A stretch of DNA of 64,000 nt from Pyronema omphalodes (Eukaryota; Ascomycota; Pezizomycetes; Pezizales; Pyronemataceae). The translations under genes were made by a program, and so were the position numbers. Every line of letters starts with the position of its first letter. The first letter of the stretch is position 1. Below the pieces are notes generated by a model that did not search any database, had not been told where the DNA came from, and was given only the letters and a program-made list of their open reading frames with translations. Shown here one piece after another: positions 42,365 to 52,399 of the stretch. The DNA is taken from assembly GCA_024516155.1 (NCBI GenBank), contig JAJJXM010000008.1:1087967-1151966 (forward strand), in the 5' to 3' direction.

Positions 42365-43155
42365 TGTCACAACGCTCCCGTGACATGCTCCTGGCCTCCG
42401 CCGTCACCACCGCAGGGCTATGGGTGATCGTCATCACCCTAGCAACCTGCTACGCTGTCATGAAGTGAAGGGATAGGGTTAGGGCAAGGGGCTGGGCCCC
42501 TTGCCGAGCATTTTCATATGTTCGGAGTTATTTCTTATTTGGATTTCTTTTAGGTATCACGGCGGCTAGGAAAATGTTGGAATCTCTTACTTCTCTCTTT
42601 TGGTATGTACTCTTTCTTTACTATTTGGAATTACGGCGGTTAGCCAGGAAGTTATCTCTTTCGGTATGTACTCTTTCTTTGCTATTTGGAATCACGGCGG
42701 TTAGCCGGTAGTTATCTCTTTTGGTATGTACTCTTTCCTTGTTATTGTTATTTGGAATTATGGCGGTTAGTTATCTTGCTTTCTTATTTGGAATTACGGC
42801 GCCTGGCAAATGTTGGGGAATGTTGGTCATGTATGTAGTTATCATGGCGGTTAGCATTGGGAGCATTCTCCGCAGGCGGAGAATGCTGAGTCACGAGTCA
42901 TGAAGGAACAAGTATAAGAGGAGGAAATTTGTATGTAGTTTATTTCTTCACGCAATCAAGTTTCTATTTACCACAATCCTATCTACAAAAGTTCCCTTGT
43001 GATATCCCATCCCTCCAAACTCACCTGTGATTTCCCAGCCCACAAACCCTTGCCCATTCCCAACTTACCAGCCTTACCTAACCCGCCGCCGCCCTCCTCG
43101 CCGCCGAAAACCCCGCGCTGCCTGTCGTCAGTAACCGTGGATACGGATTCTGATA
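42365..43155 (+). repeat. D: 5' LTR (791 bp)
   Basis: Contains TAGGGTTAGGG (42,474-42,484). A hairpin GGCAAGGGGC-TGG-GCCCCTTGCC lies at 42,483-42,505. Three roughly 60-bp subrepeats with GGTATGTACTCTTTC and GGAATTACGGCGGTTAGCC lie at 42,590-42,790. A perfect 12-bp-arm palindrome AGCATTCTCCGC-AG-GCGGAGAATGCT is at 42,862-42,887. Then come the TATA box and start region. Confidence 0.92.
42913..42959 (+). promoter_or_regulatory. D: TATA box and predicted transcription start
   Basis: TATAAG at 42,913-42,918, then ACGCAATCAA at 42,950-42,959, 37 bases downstream. The latter is the exact complement of TTGATTGCGT just inside the LTR. Position and pairing match the self-priming model, as in family A. 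Confidence 0.65.
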
Positions 43156-43168
43156 TTTGATTGCGTCC
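43156..43168 (+). other. D: primer-binding site, self-priming type
   Basis: TTTGATTGCGTCC directly follows the LTR. Bases 43,157-43,166 pair with 42,950-42,959 over 10 bases. Confidence 0.65.
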
Positions 43169-43194
43169 TGTGTACGACACCCAACGCGGAACGA

Positions 43195-43245
43195 AGACCC
43201 AGAAAACCCAGAAAACCCAGAAGACCCAGAAAACCCAGAAGAAGG
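43195..43245 (+). repeat. D: short (AAAACCCAG)n tandem repeat in the leader
   Basis: About five 9-base units of AAAACCCAG/AAGACCCAG just before gag. Period 9 keeps frame. Confidence 0.85.
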
Positions 43246-43251
43246 CGCACA

Positions 43252-44310
43252 GTGGCGTCCTTTCAGCTAAAAGAGCTCGGAGAACATATCGAACAAGAAC
43301 CGACCGGATCGGCAAGCCCAGTGACCCCCGAACAACCATCCAGACCACAGACCCCCGAATCACCCGAACTCCCCCATACCTCTACCGACGACCCTGCGGA
43401 AATGGCGACCCCGGCAGGATTGGGACTTGTCACTCCGGTCACGATGACCCAGGAGCAGTTGAACCAGATCCTCATTCAACTCCATCGCCCCACGACAAAC
43501 AGTAACCCCAAGGTGGAAGACCCAGAGCTGTACTACGGCGAACGGACCAAGCTGAGGGCATTCCTGACGCAATGCGAACTGAAGTTCAATTGTGAAGGGA
43601 ATAGATTCGACACCGAACAGAAAAAGGTGAACTACGCGAGCTCCCGCTGTAGAGGTAACGCTTGGGCATGGATCGAGCCGTCCATCAAGGAGGGGAAAAG
43701 CGTATACACGACCTGGGAGGCCTTTAAGACTGCTGTCAGTAGGGCTTTCGGGGAAGCCGACTCAAAAGAAGTAGCAAGAAGAAAGTTCAAGATGATCAGG
43801 CAGGGCGCGCGATCCGCCGCTGCATACTGGGCCGAATTTCAAAGGATCAAATCCGATTTAAGATATAATGACGAGACCTACATCGATCAATTCAGTGATG
43901 GACTAAACACAGACGTCCAACGACAGTTGGCACTCCTTGATGAACGACCAACGGATCTCACGGAGTTCGCCAACAAGGCCATAGCGTTAGACAACCGACT
44001 ATTCAACTTCCGAACCCTGAGGACTCGGTATGAACCTCAATTCTATCACCACCCCCATCTTAAGGGGCAGGGACACGAATCTCGACTCTCCGACCCCGAA
44101 CCAATGGAATTAGATTCCACTCGTCGACCGAAACCAAGGGATAGGACGGAGGAGGATAGACGGAAGCGGAATAACGAATGTTTTAACTGTGGGAAGGTGG
44201 GACACTACGCTGCGAAGTGCCCAAGTAAGAAATTATTCAGAGCAGCAGAAACTACATTGGTAGAAGAGGGACTCGGTGAGACGTCGGGAAAAGAGAACCC
44301 CCAGGAATAA
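43252..44310 (+). CDS. gag: D: Gag
   Basis: About 352 codons from GTG (43,252) to TAA. In the aligned position F has ATG GCA TCT, so the GTG GCG TCC here is probably a mutated start; the next Met is at 43,402. It has a Pro/Glu-rich N-terminus and a capsid-like region (ELYYGERTKLRAFLTQCELK, AYWAEFQRIKSDLRYNDETY). An arginine-rich stretch and the knuckle CFNCGKVGHYAAKC follow. The slip site GGGAAAA lies 18 bases before the stop. It is distinct in sequence from the A and C Gags. Confidence 0.85.
   Translation: MASFQLKELGEHIEQEPTGSASPVTPEQPSRPQTPESPELPHTSTDDPAEMATPAGLGLVTPVTMTQEQLNQILIQLHRPTTNSNPKVEDPELYYGERTKLRAFLTQCELKFNCEGNRFDTEQKKVNYASSRCRGNAWAWIEPSIKEGKSVYTTWEAFKTAVSRAFGEADSKEVARRKFKMIRQGARSAAAYWAEFQRIKSDLRYNDETYIDQFSDGLNTDVQRQLALLDERPTDLTEFANKAIALDNRLFNFRTLRTRYEPQFYHHPHLKGQGHESRLSDPEPMELDSTRRPKPRDRTEEDRRKRNNECFNCGKVGHYAAKCPSKKLFRAAETTLVEEGLGETSGKENPQE
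44286..44292 (+). other. D: -1 ribosomal frameshift site GGGAAAA
   Basis: Reads TC G GGA AAA GAG in the gag frame, the same context (TCGGGAAAAGA) as in family A. After a -1 slip the frame AGA GAA CCC CCA GGA stays open into the protease motif MIDCGAT at 44,472. Confidence 0.75.
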
Positions 44311-47300
44311 AAGGAAAAGGTGGATTCCTGGGGCAACTGTCGCCCACCAGTTCAACCACGGCAGGACCGGCGGATAGAATCTCGAGTGTAGGACCATACG
44401 GAAGAAACGAAAAAATTATCCTGCGAGTAAAGTTAATCGGACGAAATAAGAAAGAATACCAAACAACGGCCATGATCGACTGCGGGGCCACGGAGAATTT
44501 TATAGATCGAAAATATGTGAGACAGCAGGGATTGCCCTGCGCGAAAAAATTAACCCCACGAAAGGTTCTCGCTGTAGACGGACGGGAATTGGATGGGGGA
44601 CCAGTAACCCACGATGCCATGGTGACCATGGTGATCAACGACCATAGGGAAGACATCAGGCTCCACTGTATTACCATTGGCAACGCACCCATTATCCTGG
44701 GACTGCCTTGGTTGCGGAAACACAATCCCAGCATCGACTGGAAGGAAGGGAGGATTGTCTTCAACTCCGAGAAATGCGGAACGAACTGCCTTCCTACGTC
44801 GCCCCATGCCACGACCGTATCGGAACGGGGGGCAGAAAATGAATATAATCAACGGATACATGAGGAAGCGGAGCACGCCTATGGTATGGAAGGACCGAAG
44901 GAGATGCTTCAGACGGATGAGGAAGATGAGCTTCGCATCCAAGAGATCTGGGGAGAAAGTATAGAAGATGATGACGAAGGAGAAGAAGTGGAAGAGTCGG
45001 AGGACGAGGATATGGAAAGCGTACAGGGATCTAGGCGCGCGGAATCCACCGAGGCCGATCCCGACTCGCCTCAGTGCGCTTCGCGGCAACCCCCGCAAGC
45101 GCCAGCCAACCAGAAGGAACCGGGGAACTGGGAAACCGCTCCCGCCAAATCAACCGCTACTGCACCAACCAACCAGGAAGAACCGGGGAACTGGGAAACC
45201 GCTCCCACCAAATCAATTGCCACTTCCGGGGAATTGGAACTCGCGAGTACCATAATCCGAGCGGGGAAGAGCAAGCCTGACTCCCTGGAAGAAATAATAC
45301 CACCGGAATATGCAGATTACCTCTCCGTATTCAGGGAAAAAGAGGCGGTAGGGTTACCTCCGCACCGACATCATGACCACCGGATCCCGTTGATGGACGG
45401 GAAGGTTCCGCCGTTCGAACCCTGCGAGCCCTCGATGAGGAACGTCTGCGAGTACTGAGGGATTACTTGGAAGAGAATGAAAAGAGGGGTTGGGTCCGAC
45501 GGTCGACGTCTCCAGCGGGAGCCCCAATCCATTTCGTTAAGAAAAAGGATGGTACCTTACGGTTATGCGTCGACTACCGACGACTCAACGAAATCACAAT
45601 CAAGGATCGCACCCCACTCCCGCTGATAGGGGAAGCGTTGGATAGACTTTCCAACGCCAAGATCTATACCAAATTAGATGTGCGAGATGCATACCATAAC
45701 CTCCGAATAGCCACAGGAGATGAATGGAAAACTGTGTTCCGTACCAAGTACGGTCTATACGAGTATTTGGTGATGCCATTTGGTTTGACAAATGCTCCAG
45801 CTTCGTTTCAACGATGGATGAACGAAGTCTTAAGTGATTACCTCGACATCTTTTGCATCGCCTATCTCGACGACATATTGATTTACTCGGATAATATGGA
45901 GGAGCATAGAAAGCACGTCCGCATGGTCTTAGAGAGGTTAAGGGACGTAGGACTCACCCTGAAACCCTCGAAATGTGAATTCCACACGAAAAAGACGGAA
46001 TACCTGGGATACATCATCTCCCCCACAGGGTTGCAGATGGACCCCGAGAAAATTAGGGCGGTTAAGGAATGGAAGGAACCGGTAAATGTGAAGGGAGTCC
46101 AAAGTTTCCTTGGGTTCGCCAATTTCTACCGTCGATTCATCCGGGATTTCAGCAAGATCACCACGCCATTGACACGATTGACGAAGAAACAGGTACCCTG
46201 GGAGTGGAACGACGAAACACAACGGGCCTTTGAGCAACTCAAAACGGCAATGATATCCCAACCGATCCTGCAACATTTCGACCCGGATCGGCCACTCACC
46301 CTGGAAACAGACGCCTCAGACTATGCCATCGGGGCAGTCTGCTCACAACCCGACGACTCCAACGTACTGCACCCCCTTGCCTATTTTTCAAGAAAATTAC
46401 AAGAAGCGGAGCTCAATTACGACATCCACGATAAGGAGCTCCTGGCAATAGTGGAAGCCTTGGACAAATGGTCGACATACTGCAAATCGACAAAACACAG
46501 TATCCGGATACTGTCAGACCATAAAAATCTAGAGTATTGGCAAACGAAGAGGGATCTCAACCTCCGACAGGCCCGATGGGTGGAACAACTGGCTAACTAT
46601 GACTTCACGATCACGTATCGTCCGGGGAAGTTGGCAGGAAAACCCGACATATTGTCCCAAGAGTCAGGAGACTCTCCCTGGGAAGGGGAGATGAAGCACC
46701 GGCAGAACCGAAGCCGAGTCCTCCTTCCCCAGGAAGTCTTTCATGTGAACGGGACACAGTTGATAAGACTCACCCCGGACACCCCCCTCATTACCAAAAT
46801 TCGGGAAAAAACAAAGACCGATACAGAACTCCAGGAGGTAATCCGCAAACTTCGGGAAGGGATAACCTGAGACAATAGGGTCCCCTTGGGGTTATGCGAG
46901 GAAAAGAATGGGTTACTCCTATACGAGGGATTGATATGGGTCCCGGACGACGACGACCTGAGGTTACAAATTTTACGACAACATCACGACTCCCAGGCCG
47001 CGGGGCATCCGGGAAGGGCAAGGACCTTGGAGTTGGTCAGCCGAAATTTTTATTGGCCACAACAACGACAGTATGTGACTCGATATGTCGACTACTGTGA
47101 TACCTGTAAACGTATCAAGCCCATTAAGCACGCCCCCTTCGGTCTCTTACGACCGTTACAGATTCCAGAAAGACCATGGGAATCCATCTCCATGGATTTT
47201 ATCACGGGTCTTCCGGAAGATGGGGGAATGAATGCGATATGGGTGATTGTGGACCGCTTGACGAAGATGGCACACTTCGTAGCATGTAAGGATACTATGG

Positions 47301-48256
47301 GACCCAGGGAACTTGCGGACGGGTTTCTCACACATGTGGTACGGGCCCATGGACTCCCCAGCAGCATCATCTCGGATCGGGGGTCCCTATTCACCTCTCA
47401 GTTCTGGAAGAGGGTGATGGAAGCAATGGGGACGACGAGGAACCTGAGTACGGCGTTTCACCCAGAGTCCGACGGACAGACAGAGAGGGTCAATGCGATC
47501 CTCGAACAATACCTCAGGGCGTATTGTAACTATCAACAGGACAATTGGAACCAACTCCTTCCTATGGCGGAGTTCTGCTACAACAATTCCCGCTCAGGAA
47601 CGACCAAGGTGTCCCCCTTCTTCGCAAATTACGGATATCATCCCCGTTTTACCCAGCCGCTGGGTGAAGTCGCGGAAGGAAACCCCGAGGTCTCCAAATA
47701 TGTTGGCGCCCTCAACCAACTTCACGAGGATCTGAGGGCGGAGGTCCACTATCCCCAGACGGCTCATGCAGAACAGGCGAACCGGCATCGACACCCGGAT
47801 CCGGTCCTTCGAGTGGGAGATCGGGTCTGGCTGAAGAGGAAGAATGTGAAAACCACCCGACCCTCCAACAAGCTCGATTACAAGCTATTGGGGCCCTACA
47901 CTATCTTGTCTAAGGTAGGGTCGCGAGCTTATAAGCTGGACCTCCCCCCAAACGCAAAAATCCATCCAGTATTTCACATCTCCCTTCTAGAACCGTCTCA
48001 ACCTACTTCGACCACCATCCCAGGCCATATTCAGCCCCCTCCGCTACCGATTGTCCTCGACGACGAGGAAGAGTGGGAAGTTGAGGAAATAGTGGATTCT
48101 CGACGCCACCGGGGTCAGATACAATATCGAGTTAAGTGGACTGGTTTCCACGACCCCGATACGACCTGGTACCCCGCCGACAATTTCCAAAACTCCCCCG
48201 ACGCCATCACCCAATTCCACCGCAGGTACCCTAATAGACCTGCCCCACAGCTGTAA
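44292..48256 (+). pseudogene. D: pol (PR-RT-RNaseH-IN-chromodomain), two lesions
   Basis: Protease MIDCGATENF at 44,472, then a long acidic linker with two near-identical Asn-Gln-Glu-Pro-Gly-Asn-Trp repeats (45,105-45,215). One C is missing at about 45,420 (FEPLRALDEE expected), shifting the frame. RT (LCVDYRRLNE, YLDDILIYSD) and RNase H (ETDASDYAIG) follow. An in-frame TGA at 46,868-46,870, probably from CGA, comes next. Integrase (HHDSQAAGHPGR, CDTCKRIK, DFITGLPE, SDRGSLF, GQTERVN) and a chromodomain (IQYRVKWTGFHDPDTTWYP) end at TAA 48,254-48,256. That TAA shares its last base with the ATG of the third ORF. Confidence 0.9.
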
Positions 48257-49320
48257 TGGACGATAGAACGAACTCCGAGGACCCCCCGTCCTCTTTGGGC
48301 TGGTACCGAACCCCTACTCCCCCGGCAGAAAAGAAATCCCCCCACCCCACGATCCCGCACGCAGAACTACATTGGTCGTTCTGCAACAACGACTCCTGCT
48401 CCATTCACCTCCAATCGAAATTAAACAACAATCATTTCCCAGCGGTGGCGCAAGCAATTGCGGCACGCATAGAAAAATCATGTAGCTGCGGGCAGCTACA
48501 TGACCCCGAGTTAGAATGGGTGATCCGACACGGAAGGATGGACCCGCAAAAGGCCTGAAAGGCATGGCAGAAAGGAAAGAGACTCTGCAATGTGTGTAAA
48601 TTTCTGGTCAACAAAGACGGACACGACCAGAGATGCGGTATCAGAGGATGGAAACCCCCCACGGAGACCCCGGCAACGATACCACCCAAGGACGAGCCCG
48701 GGACAGGAAAGGAGCCTCCCGTCCCTACGGAAAACCAGGAAAACGAACCACCCCGTCCCCGCGAACTGGAATCGGAGGACTCCACCATCCCTCCCATTCG
48801 ACACCAACTCCCAGTGATTATGATGACGGGACCCTCGGACCACGAGAAGGTGGCAATCAACCTGTCTTTCTATCAGACAGCGGAGCCGGAACAGCGTCTC
48901 CCCACCGTCGACTACCGACCAACCAACGACCTGACGTCCGCCCCTTGTTCGGATCCCCCGGAGCCCCCCGCCTCAGGGCACCAACAAGATCAAATACCCC
49001 CGTTCTCCCCAGGGCACCAACAAGAACAAATAACGGCGCCCCCTTTAGGACACCAACAAGAGCAAATACCGCCTTATGTCCTCGAGGACATCACCCAGGA
49101 CGTCGTACGTCGCCGACGTCGGGGAAAGCAGTATCGGGGACGGTCCCCCATCCGGAGGCCCGCGTTGAGGACTGCCAACGGCCTCGCCGGAGTCTCGGCC
49201 TGGAGGGGGGGGCTTATGTCACAACGCTGCCGTGACATGCTCCTGGCCTCCGCCGTCACCACCGCAGGGCTATGGGTGATCGTCATCACCCTAGCAACCT
49301 GCTACGCTGTCATGAAGTGA
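48256..49320 (+). CDS. D: third ORF, Cys/His-rich protein with C-terminal membrane anchor
   Basis: 354 codons in one frame, with one internal TGA at 48,556-48,558. The start overlaps the pol stop as TAATG. The N-terminal third has FCNNDSCSIH, then SCSCGQLH. After the TGA comes CNVCKFLVNKDGHDQRC (C-x2-C-x8-H-x3-C), together a likely zinc-binding module. The middle is Pro/Glu-rich with three GHQQ(D/E)QI repeats. Then comes a basic patch VVRRRRRGKQYRGRSPIRR. The end is a hydrophobic helix LLASAVTTAGLWVIVITLA with only a few residues after it, like a tail-anchored protein. There is no signal peptide. The last 34 codons lie inside the 3' LTR. F carries a homologue. Function unknown; it does not resemble a typical envelope protein. 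Confidence 0.75.
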
Positions 49321-50005
49321 AGGGATAGGGTTAGGGCAAGGGGCTGGGCCCCTTGCCGAGGATTTTCATATGTTCGGAGTTATTTCTTATTTGGATTTCT
49401 TTTAGGTATCACGGCGGCTAGGAAAATGTTGGAATCTTTTACTTCTCTCTTTTGGTATGTACTCTTTCTTTACTATTTGGAATCACGGCGGTTAGCCAGG
49501 AAGTTATCTCTTTCGGTATGTACTCTTTCTTTGCTATTTGGAATCACGGCGGTTAGCCGGTAGTTATCTCTTTTGGTATGTACTCTTTCCTTGTTATTAT
49601 TATTTGGAATTACGGCGTTTAGTTATCTTGCTTTCTTATTTGGAATTACAGCGGTTGGCAAATGTTGGGGAATGTTGGTCATGTATGTAGTTATCACGGC
49701 GGTTAGCATTGGGAGCATTCTCCGCAGGCGGAGAATGCTGAGTCACGAGTCATGAAGGAACAAGTATAAGAGGAGGAAATTTGTATGTAGTTTATTTCTT
49801 CACGCAATCAAGTTTCTATTTACACAATCCTATCTACAAAAGTTCCCTTGTGATATCCCATCTCTCCAAACTCACCTGTGATTTCCCAGCCCACAAACCC
49901 TTGCCCATTCCCAACTTACCAGCCTTACCTAACCCGCCGCCGCCCTCCTCGCCGCCGAAACCCCGCGCTGCCTGTCGTCAGTAACCGTGGATACGGATTC
50001 TGATA
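49217..50005 (+). repeat. D: 3' LTR (789 bp)
   Basis: Same landmarks as the 5' LTR (TAGGGTTAGGG at 49,326-49,336, hairpin, subrepeats, palindrome, TATA box), with scattered differences. Confidence 0.92.
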
Positions 50006-50081
50006 GTTATCTATCTTGCGAACGAAGCGTTAACTGATCGGACAAACCTCTGTATTGAAAGCCTCAATACCCAGGTTCACA
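50006..50081 (+). mobile_element. E: last 76 bases of the 5' LTR
   Basis: Ends CCCAGGTTCACA like the C LTR, with the shared GAACGAAGCGT word upstream. Abruptly preceded by the D 3' LTR. Confidence 0.75.
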
Positions 50082-50094
50082 CTATAAACTTAAG
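50082..50094 (+). other. E: primer-binding site
   Basis: CTATAAACTTAAG, identical to the C site in the pairing part (ATAAACTTAAG). Confidence 0.6.
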
Positions 50095-50209
50095 ACTCAA
50101 GCTACCAAGTTTACTTTTCGACACGTATACGGAAGACCCTCTTCTAGGGCAAGACAACACCAAACAATCCTCCATACAAAAAACTACAAATAAAAACTTT
50201 CAATCAACA

Positions 50210-52399
50210 ATGGCCGCACGAAGAATTACCGGCACTTCCCGTCACGACGATGGACTTGATGCTCCCATGGGTGATACCGTCAGCATCACCCGCCCCCGCT
50301 CTTGGGAGGAAGTTACTGCGGTTGGAGCTCCTCGAGTTCACCATGGAACTACCCTCCATCTGGGTGGAGTCCCTGACTGGGTCATTCTAATGATGGAAAG
50401 AATGAACGCCAATGAGGAGGGTATCAAGATAGTGGTTGAGGCAGTCGGATCTGGGGCTGCTATGAATGAAGAGTTACAGCGGATGAAAGGGTTGTATCAG
50501 GAAATGGCCCAGGGTATGCAAAAGGCCTATGATACCTTGGCAAAGAAAGGGGACCTGGACCAGGGGAGCAACCTACAAACCGTGACGCGACTCGTTCAGG
50601 CCAGCAACGACTTTGCCGGCCAAGTTTGGAGGACAATTGGCAATCTTGCCACAGACACAAAGGCTAAAGAAGCAGCCAACCAAGCGGCTGCTGAAAGGCT
50701 CAATCACGGCATTCAAACAACGAATGCTATCCTGGAGGCCTTCACCCAGAGGCAACTCGAAATTAATAAAGAAATTGAGGAATGGGCAGTTGAGAAAAAT
50801 ACACAGGACGCCATTAGGAAGCAGGACGATGAGCAAAGGGATAGGCGAATCGCAGCTCTGTCTAAGGCTGAAGAGATGCATCAGCAGCGCTTACTGGACT
50901 ATTATGAACAAAGGGAGGAAGAGAAATTGGAATTGGTGAACAAGGTTATTAACCTTGTTATGTCAAAAATCCAGAGAAAGGAGCATTTCGATGCTAAGTC
51001 TCTAACCGAGGCTATGCATGAGGAGATGACTCCCAGACCTCCCTCACTCGGCAGAGCACCAGAAGTCCCCCTGCCTCCATCAGAAGATAGAACACCTGCG
51101 AACAACTGCAGAAATGGTGGTAGGGGCAGTAAACCACCAGGAGGAGGACTCCCACCACCTTCACCACCACCATCTGATCCTTCGAACGGCGAAGACTCAG
51201 ATGATTCATACGTCAGAAAAGCGTTGGAAAGGAAGCGCCAGGAGCGCAAACAAAAGGCTCAACGAAAGAAGCCTGAAGCAAAGAATGCCACTGAGGCGTT
51301 CTTGGAATCACTTGTCGCTAAATTGCAGCAATCGGGGGTTAACGAGCCAAGGAGACCTAAAATGCCGGGAATGAAGGCTCCTCAATATTTTTCTGGGAAA
51401 GACAAGAATTTGTTCAGGGCTTGGTGGATGTCAGTTCAGGACTATATTGCGACATACGCCAAGGCATTCCCAGATGAGGATGATCAGGTGAAATGGGTAG
51501 GCAGTTTACTTACTCATAAGGCTCTAAGTTGGCACCAGGAAAGGCGCAAATCAATTCAACGACAAGGATTAAAGGATACTTGGCAAGCTTTCTAAAGTTC
51601 AATCGAAACCAGATTTGAGGATAAGCGAGAGGCCCAGAAGGATGTTAAAAGGATAACGGAGCTCCAGTATGAGGAAGACATCGATGACTATATCACAAAG
51701 TTGGAGGACCTTAATATGCGTGTGGGAGCAATTGGTCCTATGTATAGGAATGTGATTTGGGAGGCCATGACACCGGCCATTAAGAAGATGGTATATCAGA
51801 GAGTTGGGGGAATCCCAACTGACGATGAAGCAATGATTGATGCAGTGAAGGAAGCTGCTCACGTTGTTGAAAATTTGGATGAGGAATTAAAGGGTCATAA
51901 AAAGAAGTCTTTGGAAGTACGGGAAGACCGTCATGAGGACAAAGGAAAACAAAAGGAGACTGTGCGCCCGAAGGAGGTGCAGCACAAGGATAAATTTAAG
52001 GATCAAAAGGAGCAAAAGAGTTTTTCTGGGAAAAAGGACAAGAAGTCCATCTTTGCGTCAGGGAGGGAGGCTCTGCAGAATGTTCCTCAGAGCGAAATTG
52101 ATAAGAATAAGAAGGAGAAGGCAGACTGTTGGAGATGCGGGCGATCAGGACATAAGATGTTTGATTGTTACGCAAAGAAAACAGTTGGAGGAACAGAGCT
52201 CTCTGGCGAAGGAAAGGTTGCTTCCTCTGGCAAGAGGAACAGAGACGATGATGATGATGGAAGTAAAGGCCAGGAGAAGCCCAAGGAAACAAAAAAGACA
52301 AAGACCGCAGCAGTACGGCAGGATGAGGATGAGACAATGGAAGATGCTCTGCCCAGGATTTGTGAGATTGAGCAAAATGATGAGGAGTCGGATTTTTAA
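50210..52399 (+). pseudogene. gag: E: gag, one nonsense codon
   Basis: 729 codons from MAARRITGTSRHDDGLDAPM, with a single TAA at 51,593-51,595 (TCA in C). Helical, coiled-coil-like N-terminal third (Glu/Gln/Arg-rich, about residues 60-250), a Pro-rich acidic linker, a capsid-like region (GKDKNLFRAWWMSVQDYIAT, KWVGSLLTHKALSWH), a Lys-rich stretch and the knuckle CWRCGRSGHKMFDC. Longer than the A and D Gags because of the N-terminal coiled-coil part, which C shares. Confidence 0.88.

Larger units (their letters stand above)
42365..50005 (+). mobile_element. D: three-ORF Ty3/gypsy chromovirus
   Basis: 7,641 bp: 5' LTR, primer site, gag, -1 slip site, pol with chromodomain, a third ORF, polypurine tract GGAGGGGGGGGCTTA, 3' LTR. 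The LTRs start TGTCACAACGC and end TGATA. The flanks CCCAC and GTTAT do not match, the left being A3 gag and the right a truncated E LTR, so it is a recombinant or its neighbours were deleted. Three small lesions (a frameshift and two TGA codons) interrupt otherwise well-preserved frames. Confidence 0.92.

Noticed and set aside
42721..42903. 60-codon hydrophobic frame in the D LTR (also 49,573-49,755)
   Set aside because: It arises from the roughly 60-bp LTR subrepeats; F shows different phase and stops, so it is not maintained.
48256..49320. Third ORF of D as a retroviral envelope gene
   Set aside because: No signal peptide, no ectodomain-like cysteine pattern or furin-type site, and a tail-anchor rather than an internal anchor. 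Described as an accessory protein instead.
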